Source of the DNA: Campylobacterales bacterium
GTDB lineage: Bacteria; Campylobacterota; Campylobacteria; Campylobacterales; Campylobacteraceae
Direction: 5' to 3'
DNA length: 41,431 bases
NCBI GenBank assembly: GCA_014859645.1
Contig: JACUTV010000012.1
Span: 1 to 41,431, forward strand
Shown: in pieces, positions 16,142 through 28,796 of the stretch
Layout: every line of letters begins with the position of its first letter
How positions within the stretch are numbered: the first letter of the stretch is position 1
Made by a program: the position numbers and the translations under genes
Notes under the pieces: generated by a model
What the model saw: the letters and a program-made list of their open reading frames with translations, nothing else
Database searches by the model: none
Told to the model about the DNA's origin: nothing

Positions 16142-16147
16142 TATTAT
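16142..16147 (+). promoter_or_regulatory. Probable -10 element of the rplU-rpmA operon
   Basis: TATTAT follows a T-rich tract, giving a leader of roughly 85 bases before rplU. The leader (about 16155-16239) contains partial self-complementarity but no recognisable ribosomal-protein leader structure. Confidence 0.4.
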
Positions 16148-16239
16148 GCGCCTCTTATATGCCATATAGGTGCCCCTAAATCTTTTTGAAACGGTTCAAA
16201 AAGTGCCCTGTGGTAATCCACGAGATGCAAGGATTAGCA

Positions 16240-16548
16240 ATGTACGCTATCATCAAAAACGGCGGAAAGCAATACAAAGTGCAAGAGGGCGACTACCTAA
16301 ATGTCGACAAACTTGACGCTTCCCCGAAGGATTTAATCGAGGTCACTGAAGTGTTAGCCATCAACAATGGCGAGCTCACAGTTGGAACACCATTTGTAGA
16401 AGGCGCCAAGGTTGAGCTTGAAGTTATTACTTCTGGCAAAGACAAAAAAGTCATCATTTACAAAAAGCGACGACGAAAAGACTCTAAACTCAAACGCGGT
16501 TTCCGCCGTGAGTTTACCCGAGTTAAAGTCGTAAAAATCGCTAGCTAA
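16240..16548 (+). CDS. rplU: 50S ribosomal protein L21
   Basis: L21 is a 102-residue large-subunit protein that binds 23S r[23 protein letters not shown] at the start, and a basic central stretch around [16 protein letters not shown], are typical. ATG 16240 has AAGGA six bases upstream; an in-frame ATG at 16186 would add an unrelated leader. It is followed after 9 bases by rpmA, the standard pairing. Confidence 0.98.
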   Translation: MYAIIKNGGKQYKVQEGDYLNVDKLDASPKDLIEVTEVLAINNGELTVGTPFVEGAKVELEVITSGKDKKVIIYKKRRRKDSKLKRGFRREFTRVKVVKIAS

Positions 16549-16557
16549 GGAGAAAAA

Positions 16558-16812
16558 ATGGCTCATAAGAAAGGTCAAGGTAGTACCCAGAATAACCGAG
16601 ACTCCGCTGGTCGTCGGCTTGGTGTGAAAAAATTTGGTGGAGAATTTGTACGAGCTGGTAACATTATCATCCGTCAGCGCGGCACAAAAACACATAAGGG
16701 TAGCAACGTAGGTATGGGCACTGACCATACGCTTTATGCGTTGATTGACGGTTATGTAAAATTTGAACGCAAAGATCGCGACAGAAAAAAAGTCTCTGTT
16801 TACCCCGCATAG
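16558..16812 (+). CDS. rpmA: 50S ribosomal protein L27
   Basis: L27 is an 84-residue protein whose N-terminus reaches the peptidyl transferase centre. The N-terminus [20 protein letters not shown] is typical and has no cleavable N-terminal extension of the kind found in Firmicutes. [14 protein letters not shown] and [14 protein letters not shown] follow. AAGGAG precedes the start. A strong terminator follows. Confidence 0.98.
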   Translation: MAHKKGQGSTQNNRDSAGRRLGVKKFGGEFVRAGNIIIRQRGTKTHKGSNVGMGTDHTLYALIDGYVKFERKDRDRKKVSVYPA

Positions 16813-16825
16813 TTCACTTTCAATC

Positions 16826-16846
16826 GGGTAGGTATGTTACCTACCC
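16826..16846 (+). terminator. Rho-independent terminator after rpmA
   Basis: GGGTAGGTA and TACCTACCC form a perfect 9-bp stem with a 3-base loop, followed by TTCCTCGTTTTATTTT. It begins 14 bases after the rpmA stop and separates the ribosomal genes from obgE. Confidence 0.8.
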
Positions 16847-16877
16847 TTCCTCGTTTTATTTTCATAAATTTCGTTTC

Positions 16878-16887
16878 TTACATGTAA
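16878..16887. repeat. TTACATGTAA palindrome, exact
   Basis: Between the rpmA terminator and obgE; its right arm adjoins the AAAAAAGG Shine-Dalgarno of obgE. Confidence 0.9.
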
Positions 16888-16900
16888 AAAAGGTAGACCC

Positions 16901-18760
<1,860 letters not shown>

Positions 18761-18761
<1 letters not shown>

Positions 18762-19678
18762 TGCGGGTTGTGTTTATGGGGACGCCTGAGTACGCTACGC
18801 GTATTCTTGAGGCTCTTTTGACGTGGGAAAAATGTGAGGTTGTCGGCGTGCTTTCGCAGCCCGATAAGCCTGCGGGGCGAAAAATGGAACTCAAACCTCC
18901 TCACGTCAAAGAGTTTTTACACACCTTTTATCCTGCCGTCCCTTTGTTTCAACCCACTTCACTAAAAACACCCGATATTCAAGAAACCCTACGTGCATTG
19001 GCGCCCGATGTTATCGTAGTGGCTGCTTATGGGCAACTGCTGCCTCAAACGGTCCTAGATATAGCCCCTTGCATTAACTTGCATGCGTCATTGCTTCCCA
19101 AGTACCGAGGCGCTAGCCCTATTCAAGCGGCGATTTTAGCGGGAGATACTTACACGGGAGTGAGTGCGATGTTGATGGAGAAGGGTTTGGACACAGGGGC
19201 AGTGCTTGGGCTTGGCTACCTTCCGTTGAAGATGGACATGTCGGCTCCTGAAGTGTTTGAAGCCTTGGCTTCTTGCGCGGCTAAGTTGACACTGCGCACC
19301 TTGGAGCAACGTAGCACGCTTGCCCCCCTTGCCCAGCGCAATGCCCTTGCATGCTATGCGCCAAAAATCACCAAAATTGATGGCGTAGTTGATTTTTCTT
19401 TAGAAAGTGCGGCGCTGTATCGACGGTTTCAGGCATTAACACCTTGGCCAGGACTTTCTTTGGCAAATGGCGTGAAGCTTTTGACTCTTTCTTTGGAATC
19501 AACCACAGGCGCTTATACTCCTGGAGAGATTCTTGCACTAGACCAAGAAGGTGTGGTGATTGGATGCAAAAAAGGAACATTGCGCGTAATGAGAGTCCAA
19601 GCACCCTCAAAAAAACCCTTACATGTAAAAGAATACCTTACAGGAAAAAGGAGTGGTGTTGGAGCACTATTTTCTTGA
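18761..19678 (+). CDS. fmt: Methionyl-tRNA formyltransferase
   Basis: Fmt formylates initiator Met-tRNA using 10-formyl-THF. The 305-residue protein shows MRVVFMGTPEYA, SQPDKPAGR, AAYGQLLPQ, the catalytic region CINLHASLLPKYRGASPIQ and GDTYTGVSAMLMEKGLDTG, then the C-terminal tRNA-binding domain from about residue 205. AGGAGG ends 4 bases before ATG 18761; the GTG at 18758 is too close. A TTACATGTAA at 19619 encodes Leu-His-Val near the C-terminus. It overlaps birA by 20 bases. Confidence 0.97.
19619..19628. repeat. TTACATGTAA palindrome, exact
   Basis: Near the fmt C-terminus, read as Leu-His-Val in PLHVKEY. The next copy is 9.7 kb away. Confidence 0.9.
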
Positions 19679-20294
19679 AACCATTGCTTCTACGCACGAA
19701 TATGTTATAGAAGGACTCAAAGAAGGTCTTTTGCATCCTCCTTTTATAGTGGTCGCAAAAGAACAAACTCAGGGCAAGGGAAGTCGAGGAAACCAGTGGG
19801 AGAGTGGGAAGGGAAACCTTTTTTTAACATTATGTGTACTTGAGAAACACTTGCCCAATGATTTGTCTTTGGCCTCGGTTTCGGTCTATTTTGCAATGAT
19901 GGCGAAAGAAGTTTTAAGTGATGCAGGTTCGATGGCATGGGTGAAATGGCCCAATGACATCTATGTGGGTGAAAAGAAAATTGGCGGCGTTATGAGTGTA
20001 AAAACAGGGGAAAAGGTTATCGTATCTATGGGAATCAATCTTCAGAGTTCATCCCCGTTGTTTGGGGTTTTGGACGTGCCATTGTGCCCAAAAATATTTA
20101 CGCAAGCCTTGACCCAAAAGATGTCTCCTTTACCACCGTGGAAGAATATTTTTAGTAAATATAAGCTAGAATTCGAGCACAGCAAAATATCAACGTGTCA
20201 TATTGGTGGAGAGAAAGTCTCTTTGAAGGAGGCAATCTTGTGCGATGATGGTTCGATTCAGATTGGAAACAAAAAGGTGTACAGCTTACGATGA
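19659..20294 (+). CDS. birA: Biotin--protein ligase (BirA), no DNA-binding domain
   Basis: BirA attaches biotin to the carrier protein of acetyl-CoA carboxylase. The catalytic domain shows ETIASTHEY, the biotinyl-AMP loop EQTQGKGSRGNQWES, VKWPNDIYV, KIGGVMSV and SMGINLQ. The N-terminal helix-turn-helix of E. coli BirA is missing, so it is not a repressor. The start is uncertain: AAAAGGAG ends at 19653, so TTG 19659 (5-base spacing, giving MEHYFLETIAST) fits best; GTG 19653 and GTG 19656 are in frame but overlap or crowd the Shine-Dalgarno. The stop overlaps parA by ATGA. Confidence 0.93.
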   Translation: MEHYFLETIASTHEYVIEGLKEGLLHPPFIVVAKEQTQGKGSRGNQWESGKGNLFLTLCVLEKHLPNDLSLASVSVYFAMMAKEVLSDAGSMAWVKWPNDIYVGEKKIGGVMSVKTGEKVIVSMGINLQSSSPLFGVLDVPLCPKIFTQALTQKMSPLPPWKNIFSKYKLEFEHSKISTCHIGGEKVSLKEAILCDDGSIQIGNKKVYSLR

Positions 20295-21076
20295 GTGAAA
20301 CAATCGCAATTGCCAACCAGAAGGGTGGCGTAGGAAAAACAACCACGGCAGTGAACCTCGCAGCTTCTTTGGCTGTCGCCGAAAAGCGTGTGTTGCTCAT
20401 AGATATTGACCCGCAAGCCAATGCCACAACAGGTATGGGGTTTAGCCGCAACGATTATGAGTTCAATATTTACCACGTGCTTATAGGCCGTAAACGCTTA
20501 TCGCAAATTATTCTCAAAACGTCTCTTCCCACCTTGCACCTTGCACCTTCAAATATCGGTCTTGTAGGGGTTGAGAAAGAATTTTATGATAACAAAACCA
20601 AAGGGCGAGAGCTTATTTTAAAGACAAAAATCGAAGAAATTGCCGATCAGTATGATTATATTATTATCGATTCTCCTCCTGCACTTGGAAGCATCACCAT
20701 CAATGCGCTTGGTGCAGCAAACTCCATTATCATCCCCATCCAGTGCGAATTTTATGCCCTTGAAGGCTTAGCACAACTTTTAAATACAGTCAAATTAATT
20801 AAAAAAACCATTAACCCAAAATTGGAAATTAAAGGCTTTTTGCCAACGATGTTTAGCATTCAAAACAATCTTTCTAAACAGGTTTTTGCCGATTTGAAAC
20901 AACACTTTAAAAGTAAACTCTTTTTGGACAAACAGGGGGGAGATTACGTAGTCATTCCCCGTAATGTGAAGTTAGCAGAATCTCCGAGTTTTGGAAAGCC
21001 TATCATTCTTTACGATATCAAATCCCCAGGTTCGCAAGCTTACCAAGACTTAGCCCAGTCGATTATGGTTAGCTAA
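20291..21076 (+). CDS. parA: Chromosome partitioning ATPase ParA/Soj
   Basis: ParA is a DNA-binding P-loop ATPase that moves origin-region ParB-parS complexes. The 261-residue protein carries the deviant Walker A NQKGGVGKTTTAVNLA, DIDPQANATTG, and IIDSPPALGS. It is followed after one base by parB. The gene order birA-parA-parB-atp is the usual epsilonproteobacterial arrangement. No ParB-binding parS palindrome was found nearby. Confidence 0.97.
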   Translation: MSETIAIANQKGGVGKTTTAVNLAASLAVAEKRVLLIDIDPQANATTGMGFSRNDYEFNIYHVLIGRKRLSQIILKTSLPTLHLAPSNIGLVGVEKEFYDNKTKGRELILKTKIEEIADQYDYIIIDSPPALGSITINALGAANSIIIPIQCEFYALEGLAQLLNTVKLIKKTINPKLEIKGFLPTMFSIQNNLSKQVFADLKQHFKSKLFLDKQGGDYVVIPRNVKLAESPSFGKPIILYDIKSPGSQAYQDLAQSIMVS

Positions 21077-21077
21077 T

Positions 21078-21935
21078 ATGGCAAAAAAAGCACTAGGAAG
21101 AGGTTTAGGAGCAATTATCGGAGATGTTGAGGATGCATACAACCAAGAGCTAAATGGGCGTAATGCAGATTTGGTGCGAGAAATAGATGTTGAGTCTATT
21201 CGCCCCAACCCTTTTCAACCGCGTACCCATTTTGAAGAAACGGCCCTTGAAGAACTTTCAAAATCCATTAAAAAACACGGACTTTTGCAGCCTATCTTGG
21301 TTGTGGAAAAAGAAGATGGGTTTATGTTGCTTGCGGGTGAGCGTCGGCTTCGTGCAAGTAAACTCGCAGGGGTTCAGTATATTAAAGCGATTGTGGCAGA
21401 CATCGCCTCAGAAAACCTTCGTGAACTTGCACTTATCGAAAATATCCAACGCGAAAACCTTAATCCTGTTGAACTTGCCAATGCCTATCACGAATTGATT
21501 GAAGAGTACGCCATCACGCAAGAAGGGCTTTCTGAAATCATCCACAAAAGCCGTACTCAAATCACCAATACCTTGCGCTTGTTGACATTGAGTGAACAAA
21601 CAAAACGCTACATTAGTGAAGGTAAAATCTCTCAAGGCCATGCAAAAATTATTGTTGGTCTAAAGCCCGAAGAAGAAGAAAAAGTAGTGCAAACCATTTT
21701 GGGGCAAAAACTCAGTGTACGCGATACAGAAGCACTTATTAAGCGGATGCGAGAAGGTAAGCCTTCCGTTAAAAAACCCACCAACTCTGAGACTTCAATC
21801 CTGCTAACTTCCGCAAAAGAGCGCCTCCAGGGATTTGGGTTTAAGGTGAAGATTTCTAGCAACTCCCTTGTAATTGCCTTTAAAAATGAGAAAGAAATAG
21901 AAAGCTTTTTGAAGAAAATGTCACAAATCGTATAG
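21078..21935 (+). CDS. parB: Chromosome partitioning protein ParB
   Basis: ParB is the CTPase that binds parS and spreads along DNA. The 285-residue protein opens KKALGRGLGAIIGD, then has the nuclease-like domain with RPNPFQPRTHF, LLAGERRLRASKLAG and LALIENIQRENLNPVELA, the central helix-turn-helix (TQEGLSEIIHKSRTQITNTLR) and a short C-terminal dimerisation domain. GERR is the CTP-binding motif. Its start follows the parA stop by one base, so the two are coupled. Downstream is the atp promoter. Confidence 0.97.
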   Translation: MAKKALGRGLGAIIGDVEDAYNQELNGRNADLVREIDVESIRPNPFQPRTHFEETALEELSKSIKKHGLLQPILVVEKEDGFMLLAGERRLRASKLAGVQYIKAIVADIASENLRELALIENIQRENLNPVELANAYHELIEEYAITQEGLSEIIHKSRTQITNTLRLLTLSEQTKRYISEGKISQGHAKIIVGLKPEEEEKVVQTILGQKLSVRDTEALIKRMREGKPSVKKPTNSETSILLTSAKERLQGFGFKVKISSNSLVIAFKNEKEIESFLKKMSQIV

Positions 21936-21959
21936 CTTTAATGAAATTTTTTCTTTAGC

Positions 21960-21970
21960 TATGCTAGAAT
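21960..21970 (+). promoter_or_regulatory. Probable promoter of the atp operon
   Basis: TATGCTAGAAT, with TAGAAT as the -10, follows a T-rich tract (ATTTTTTCTTTAG). It lies 85 bases before the first atp gene. The identical 11 bases occur before pal at 30834, which supports a shared promoter type. The leader to 22054 shows no other element I can name. Confidence 0.5.
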
Positions 21971-22054
21971 CCCGTCGACTTTACAAAGTGCTCAATACCA
22001 ATCCACCGTATTTTGACTTTTGTCTTGGGTGTTTAACAATAAAGGAGTAAGCCT

Positions 22055-22477
22055 ATGTTGGATATTAGTCCAGCCCTGTTGCTGATGGCAGTGGCTGTTT
22101 TTTTGGTTATGTTGATTTTGCTAAACAAGGTGCTGTATCGCCCTCTTTTAGAGTTTGTGCAAAATAGGAACAACTCAATTGCAAGCGACTATGAAAATGC
22201 TGGAAAAAACACTAGTGATATTAGTGCGTATCAAGAAGAGGCAGAACGTATTTTGCGTGAAGCTAAGACAGAAGCTGCAAAAATTCGTGCGGAAGTCATT
22301 CAGGAATCAAAAGATGCTGCTTTAAAGAAAATCGAACAGCGCAAAGCAGAGCTCGAAGAAGAGTATGTTGCTTTTTTGGAAGGGTTAGACAAAGAGCGAA
22401 TAGAGTTAAAAAACGGTTTATTGGCCCAAATGCCTCTTTTTAAAGAAGGCATTCAGGGTAAACTAAACCAAATTTAA
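22055..22477 (+). CDS. atpF': ATP synthase subunit b' (peripheral stalk)
   Basis: The 140-residue protein has one N-terminal membrane helix (about residues 5-27), RPLLEFVQNRNNSI, then a long charged helix (EEAERILREAKTEAAKIRAE) that forms half of the peripheral stalk. It lacks the secretion-like signal of the second b protein. Epsilonproteobacteria carry two different b-type subunits, and this is the first of the pair. AAAGGAG precedes the start. Confidence 0.92.
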   Translation: MLDISPALLLMAVAVFLVMLILLNKVLYRPLLEFVQNRNNSIASDYENAGKNTSDISAYQEEAERILREAKTEAAKIRAEVIQESKDAALKKIEQRKAELEEEYVAFLEGLDKERIELKNGLLAQMPLFKEGIQGKLNQI

Positions 22478-22493
22478 AACAAGGAGACATAGC

Positions 22494-23009
22494 ATGACAA
22501 TGATACGATACTTTCTTTTGTTTGTTGCCCCTGTTGCTTTGTTCGCAGCCGGCGGAGGCAGTGGAGAGTATGATATTGTACCTCGAACAATCAATTTTGC
22601 TATTTTTGCTGCAATACTTTACTACCTTCTAGCAGAACCGCTAAAGTCCTTCTATTTTCAGCGCTTGAATGGAATTGCTGAGAGTTTGGATTCGATTCAG
22701 CAAAAGCTAAAAGAGTCAAAAGCAAAAAAAGAAGAGGCGCTTAGTAGGGTTGAAGAAGCTAAGGTTGCTGCAAAATCCCTTATTCAAACTTCTAAAAAAG
22801 AAGTTGAAATGCTAAAGCAGAAATTTCAAAAAGAACTTTCTTTTGAACTTGAAGGTCTTGATAAATCCCACAACGAGCAAGTTGAGATAGAAAGACGACG
22901 TATGACGCGCGTAGCTGTTTCTGAAGTAATGGATGAGATTTTTAAAGGCGACTCAACAGCACTAGACCGTGATAAGTTTGTGAATATTGTCTTGAAAAAG
23001 GTAGCCTAA
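22494..23009 (+). CDS. atpF: ATP synthase subunit b
   Basis: The second stalk subunit has 171 residues. It begins with a signal-peptide-like stretch (LFVAPVALFAAGGG) before the membrane helix (about residues 30-46), as in other epsilonproteobacterial b subunits, and continues as a Lys/Glu/Ala coiled coil. AAGGAG precedes ATG 22494 by 8 bases. The stop shares its last base with the atpH start. Confidence 0.93.
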   Translation: MTMIRYFLLFVAPVALFAAGGGSGEYDIVPRTINFAIFAAILYYLLAEPLKSFYFQRLNGIAESLDSIQQKLKESKAKKEEALSRVEEAKVAAKSLIQTSKKEVEMLKQKFQKELSFELEGLDKSHNEQVEIERRRMTRVAVSEVMDEIFKGDSTALDRDKFVNIVLKKVA

Positions 23010-23539
23010 TGAGAGAGTTAGTAGCAAAGAAATACGTTAACGCCCTCATGCAAAGCCTTCGCGAGGATGAATTGGACGCATTCGCTTCATCACTACATCA
23101 GCTAAGTATGGCTTATGGTATAGCAAAGTTTCAAACCATTATTCATTCCTGTGAGATTTCTGCTTCAAAAAAAGAAGAGTTACTTCTTTCTATGGTATCC
23201 TCGCCAAGTCCAAAATTAATTAATTTAATTAAGTTGCTTAGTGCGAATGATAGGCTTGCAATTTTGCCCGACATCGCGCAAGGGCTTGATTATCAGTTGT
23301 CTATCAAGAAAAATAGTTTTGAAGGTTCGGTCGTGGGAATGTTTGAGCTCACGCAAGAACAATTAAACGAACTTGAGACAAGTTTTGGGAAAAGATTTGG
23401 CGCAACGATTCATCTGGCCTCTCGAAAAAGCGATTATCCTGGTATCAAGATTGAATTGGAAGACCTTGGGATTGAAGTAAGTTTTTCGGTTGAGAGATTG
23501 AAATCTCAACTTACAGAACACATATTAAAAGCAATATAA
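23009..23539 (+). CDS. atpH: ATP synthase subunit delta
   Basis: Delta joins the stalk to the F1 head. The 176-residue protein has the helical N-terminal domain (RELVAKKYVNALMQSL) and a C-terminal domain ending YPGIKIELEDLGIEVSFSVERL, where the usual strand-forming motif lies. Sequence is weakly conserved across the family, so position between b and alpha carries weight. TAATG overlap with atpF. Confidence 0.93.
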   Translation: MRELVAKKYVNALMQSLREDELDAFASSLHQLSMAYGIAKFQTIIHSCEISASKKEELLLSMVSSPSPKLINLIKLLSANDRLAILPDIAQGLDYQLSIKKNSFEGSVVGMFELTQEQLNELETSFGKRFGATIHLASRKSDYPGIKIELEDLGIEVSFSVERLKSQLTEHILKAI

Positions 23540-23557
23540 GAGCTAAGGAGTAATTAC

Positions 23558-25075
23558 GTGGGAGCAAAAATGAAAGCTGACGAGATCAGCTCAATCATCA
23601 AAGAGCGGATCGAAAACTTTGATCTAAGTGTTGATGTGGAAGAGACGGGAAAGGTTCTCTCTACAGCGGATGGTGTTGCTAATGTATACGGACTCAAAAA
23701 TGTTATGGCTGGCGAGATGGTTGAGTTCGAAAACGGTGAAAGCGGCATGGCTTTAAACCTAGAAGAATCTAGTGTTGGTGTGGTTATTTTGGGTGGCGGT
23801 AAAGGCATCCAAGAGGGAACATCCGTTAAACGACTCGGCAAGTTGCTTCGTGTTCCTGTTGGGGACGCTATGATTGGCCGTGTGGTTAACCCATTGGGTG
23901 AGCCTATTGATGCAAAAGGCCCTATTGAGGCTTCTGAAACGCGCTTTGTTGAAGAAAAAGCACCGGGGATTATGGCAAGAAAATCAGTACACGAGCCTTT
24001 GCAAACGGGTCTTAAGGCGATTGATGCCCTAGTGCCAATTGGCCGTGGACAACGAGAGCTTATTATTGGGGACCGTCAAACAGGAAAGACAACCGTGGCG
24101 ATTGATACAATTATCAATCAAAAAGGCCAAGATGTTGTCTGTATCTACGTTGCTATTGGACAAAAGCAATCCACTGTTGCTCAGGTTGTTAAAAAACTTG
24201 AAGAACATGGCGCCATGGACTATACAATTGTTGTCAATGCAGGCGCAAGTGACTCCGCAGCCCTTCAATTCTTAGCACCATATGCAGGTGTAACTATGGG
24301 TGAATATTTTAGGGATAATTCACGACATGCACTTATTGTTTATGATGATCTCTCCAAACATGCGGTTGCATACCGTGAAATGTCTCTTATTTTACGACGT
24401 CCTCCGGGTCGTGAAGCGTATCCTGGGGATGTTTTTTACCTTCACTCCCGTTTGCTTGAAAGAGCAGCGAAAGTTAATGATGAACTAGGCGCAGGTTCTT
24501 TGACTGCATTGCCTATCATCGAAACACAGGCTGGGGATGTTTCTGCCTACATTCCTACGAACGTTATTTCTATTACGGATGGACAAATTTTCCTTGAATC
24601 TGACTTGTTCAACTCTGGTATTCGTCCGGCAATTAACGTAGGTCTTTCGGTATCTCGTGTTGGTGGTGCAGCACAGATTAAGGCGACCAAGCAAGTTTCA
24701 GGAACGTTGCGACTTGACCTTGCTCAATACCGCGAACTTCAAGCATTTGCTCAATTTGCAAGTGATTTGGATGAATCTAGCCGAAAACAACTTGAGCGTG
24801 GACAACGTATGGTTGAGATTTTAAAACAGCCTCCCTACTCCCCACTTCCTGCAGAAAAGCAAGTATTGTTGGTTTATGCTGGTTCAAGAGGCTATTTGGA
24901 CGATATCGATGTGAGCGAAGTAGGTGCATTTGAGGTAGAGCTTTATCCTTTCGTTGAAGCAAAATACCCAGAGATTTTAGAGCAGATTCGAACTAAAAAG
25001 GTGCTCGACAAAGAGATTGAGGATTTACTATCAAAGGCATTAAATGAGTTTAAGACGACCTTTGTTGTAAAGTAA
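23558..25075 (+). CDS. atpA: ATP synthase subunit alpha
   Basis: The 505-residue non-catalytic nucleotide-binding F1 subunit has Walker [25 protein letters not shown], and the family signature [20 protein letters not shown] 23558 has AAGGAG with 7-base spacing; an ATG at 23570 with GGAG six bases upstream would give MKADEISS and is an equally possible start four residues in. Third gene after the two b subunits in the F1 order. Confidence 0.98.
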   Translation: MGAKMKADEISSIIKERIENFDLSVDVEETGKVLSTADGVANVYGLKNVMAGEMVEFENGESGMALNLEESSVGVVILGGGKGIQEGTSVKRLGKLLRVPVGDAMIGRVVNPLGEPIDAKGPIEASETRFVEEKAPGIMARKSVHEPLQTGLKAIDALVPIGRGQRELIIGDRQTGKTTVAIDTIINQKGQDVVCIYVAIGQKQSTVAQVVKKLEEHGAMDYTIVVNAGASDSAALQFLAPYAGVTMGEYFRDNSRHALIVYDDLSKHAVAYREMSLILRRPPGREAYPGDVFYLHSRLLERAAKVNDELGAGSLTALPIIETQAGDVSAYIPTNVISITDGQIFLESDLFNSGIRPAINVGLSVSRVGGAAQIKATKQVSGTLRLDLAQYRELQAFAQFASDLDESSRKQLERGQRMVEILKQPPYSPLPAEKQVLLVYAGSRGYLDDIDVSEVGAFEVELYPFVEAKYPEILEQIRTKKVLDKEIEDLLSKALNEFKTTFVVK

Positions 25076-25084
25076 GGATGCTTC

Positions 25085-25969
25085 ATGGCCAATTTAAAAG
25101 AGATTAAGAGAAAGATAAAAAGCGTTCAGAACACTCAGAAAACAACGCGTGCAATGAAACTCGTGTCGACGGCCAAATTGCGAAAAGCTGAAGAGGTCGC
25201 AAAGCAATCACGAGTGTATGCGGCAAAAATCAATGAAGTGTTGTCTGAAATCGCTTACAAAGTCAACCAATACAAAAGTGGGAACTTGGAGAGTCGCTTT
25301 TTTCAACCTATTGAGCACCCTTCAAAGATTGATATTTTGTTTGTAACGGCCGACAAGGGATTGTGTGGAGGTTTTAACGTTCAGACAATCAAAGCAGTGC
25401 GAAACCTTATTGAAACCTATAAGGCAAAGAAAGTCAAAGTGAGACTTCGAGCTATTGGGCGAAAGGGAATTGAATTTTTCAATTTTCAAGGGGTTGAATT
25501 GCTAAAAACCTATGCGGGGGTGAGTTCTTCACCTTCTTATGAAAAGGCACAAGAAATTATTAGCGATGCTATTGATGATTTTAGCAATGGCATTACTGAT
25601 GGGGTTATTTTGGTTCACAACGGATACATGAACATGATTTCTCAAGAGTTGAAAATTAATGACATTGTCCCTGTTGAGCCGCCAGAGATTTCGAGCGATA
25701 CAGCACTTTCTCTCATGGAATTTGAACCAGCGGGCGAGGAAAAAATTCTTGAAGAGTTAATGAGAAAGTATTTTGAATACAACATGTACTATGCCCTTGT
25801 TGATTCACTAGCCGCGGAACACAGTGCGCGAATGCAAGCAATGGACAGTGCAACAAAAAATGCAAAAGAACGTGTTGAGGCGTTAAATATTGCTTATAAT
25901 AAAGCAAGACAAGAATCTATCACTACTGAACTTATTGAGATTATCAGTGGTGTTGAGTCGATGAAATAA
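25085..25969 (+). CDS. atpG: ATP synthase subunit gamma
   Basis: The rotating central shaft, 294 residues. The N-terminal helix ([25 protein letters not shown] is the full conserved stretch) and the C-terminal helix with [13 protein letters not shown] and [16 protein letters not shown] are the two coiled arms; [10 protein letters not shown] lies in the middle. AAGGA precedes ATG 25085. Confidence 0.98.
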   Translation: MANLKEIKRKIKSVQNTQKTTRAMKLVSTAKLRKAEEVAKQSRVYAAKINEVLSEIAYKVNQYKSGNLESRFFQPIEHPSKIDILFVTADKGLCGGFNVQTIKAVRNLIETYKAKKVKVRLRAIGRKGIEFFNFQGVELLKTYAGVSSSPSYEKAQEIISDAIDDFSNGITDGVILVHNGYMNMISQELKINDIVPVEPPEISSDTALSLMEFEPAGEEKILEELMRKYFEYNMYYALVDSLAAEHSARMQAMDSATKNAKERVEALNIAYNKARQESITTELIEIISGVESMK

Positions 25970-25980
25970 ATGCAGAGTGA

Positions 25981-27399
<1,419 letters not shown>

Positions 27400-27419
27400 T
27401 TTTGCCTTAAGGATATAGC

Positions 27420-27809
27420 ATGAGTACATTAAAATTAGAAGTTGTTACCCCGCTTGGACTCATCTTTTCTAACGATGTGAAGGCCGTAACCCTTCCAGGA
27501 ACTGAGGGCGAGTTTGGTATTTTACCAGGCCATGCCTCATTTATTTCTATGTTAAAAGCAGGTGTAATGGACATTGAACTTGAAAATGGCAAGCACGATG
27601 TGGTTGCCGTTAACTGGGGATATGTCAAGGTTGATGAAGAAAAAGTGATTGTCTTGGCTGATGGTGCTGTTGCGGTTCATGGAAGCAGTGAAAGTGAAAT
27701 AGCTGCTTCTTTGGAAAGCGCCACCAAGCTCATTGAAAGCATGGGCGATTCGGATGTCGCCATTGCTTTGGCAAAAGCTAAAATTGAGAGCATTGCAAGA
27801 TCACGTTGA
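27420..27809 (+). CDS. atpC: ATP synthase subunit epsilon
   Basis: The 129-residue regulatory subunit has LKLEVVTPLGLIFSNDVKAV, PGTEGEFGILPGHASFI and NWGYVKV in the N-terminal barrel, then a short C-terminal helical part. AAGGA precedes the start. Its stop shares a base with the following exbB-like start (TGATG), so the Tol genes may be read through from the atp operon. No a or c subunit gene is present in the window. Confidence 0.97.
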   Translation: MSTLKLEVVTPLGLIFSNDVKAVTLPGTEGEFGILPGHASFISMLKAGVMDIELENGKHDVVAVNWGYVKVDEEKVIVLADGAVAVHGSSESEIAASLESATKLIESMGDSDVAIALAKAKIESIARSR

Positions 27810-28423
27810 TGAATATGACTTCTGTTGATCTTTTTTTAAATTATATTTTGCGTAGCAATGTGGTTACGTGGGCTGTTTTAACGTGGCTTTCGATCTATTT
27901 TATTACAACATTTACCATCCTTTTTTCCAGATGGACGCAACTCTCTGACTGGGAAAAGCGTGAACGTTCCTCTTTGGAGTCCATTATGATGGGCTCCAAA
28001 AATGTGAGGGACGATTCTATTTTAAGACGTTGCACTTCTTCTGTTTCCCATTCGCCCGATATGTTGAAAGTTTGTAAAAATGTAGCAGAAAAGAATGCCA
28101 CAGTCGGTCTTTCATGGCTTTCGGTGATTGCTTCAACCTCTCCTTTTATTGGTTTGTTTGGAACAGTTGTTTCTATTTTGGAAACCTTTGGAAAGCTAGG
28201 CAGTGCTGCAAGTGCCTCTTTGGGTGTTATTGCTCCTGCTATTAGTGAAGCATTAATCGTAACAGCCGCGGGCATTTTTGTTGCTATTCCTGCTTATTCC
28301 TTTCACATTTTATTGAAGCGAAAAGCGTACGAGGTATTGAGCCTTGTCGAACGTCAAGCGGAAATAGTCGCTTCAAATGCAAAAGCTCATGTGTCAAAGA
28401 GTGAGCATGATCAATTGGGATGA
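27809..28423 (+). CDS. exbB: TolQ/ExbB family proton channel protein
   Basis: The 204-residue inner-membrane protein has three hydrophobic spans (about residues 13-36, 100-125 and 140-168). The second and third hold the family core: STSPFIGLFGTVVSILETF and GVIAPAISEALIVTAAGIFVAIPA, with pore-lining Thr and Glu. With the exbD-like partner it forms the motor that uses the proton gradient to drive TonB/TolA. Its place before tolB-pal argues for the Tol role (tolQ); exbB is the name usual for the C. jejuni counterpart. It overlaps the exbD start by 17 bases. Confidence 0.92.
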   Translation: MNMTSVDLFLNYILRSNVVTWAVLTWLSIYFITTFTILFSRWTQLSDWEKRERSSLESIMMGSKNVRDDSILRRCTSSVSHSPDMLKVCKNVAEKNATVGLSWLSVIASTSPFIGLFGTVVSILETFGKLGSAASASLGVIAPAISEALIVTAAGIFVAIPAYSFHILLKRKAYEVLSLVERQAEIVASNAKAHVSKSEHDQLG

Positions 28424-28796
28424 AACACCGGATTTAAACATCACTCCTCTTGTGGATGTTATGCTTGTCTTGTTGGCAATTTTAATGGTAACTACACCAA
28501 CGTTGGTTTATGAGGAAAATATTTCACTCCCTGATGGCTCTCAAAAAGTAGCTGTTAGTCAACTCCCAGAGATAGAAATACGCGCAGACGCTAGCCGCAA
28601 GATTTATATTAAAAATGATGCTTATTCCTATGCATCATTTGCGGATAATTTTGTTTTGTTCGGACAAGGATTTAGTAAAGATACGCCAGTATACATTAAG
28701 GCAGATAAGCGTCTTTTTTATGAAGACGTAATGTATATTTTAAAAAGTGTGAAAGAAGCGGGATTTCATAAGGTAGCCTTGGAAACTGGTGGTTAG
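28407..28796 (+). CDS. exbD: TolR/ExbD family protein
   Basis: The 129-residue protein has a short cytoplasmic tail, one membrane span beginning LNITPLVDVMLVLLAILMV that contains the essential Asp of the family (DVML), and a periplasmic domain ending YIKADKRLFYEDVMYIL. ATG 28407 gives the conserved short N-terminus; an in-frame ATG at 28377 would add an unrelated leader. It partners the preceding exbB-type protein. Confidence 0.93.
   Translation: MINWDETPDLNITPLVDVMLVLLAILMVTTPTLVYEENISLPDGSQKVAVSQLPEIEIRADASRKIYIKNDAYSYASFADNFVLFGQGFSKDTPVYIKADKRLFYEDVMYILKSVKEAGFHKVALETGG

Noticed and set aside
20291-21935. Possible parS site near parA-parB
   Set aside because: Only half-site GTGAAACA matches (in the parA start and near 7943) were seen. 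No full TGTTTCACGTGAAACA-like palindrome was found.
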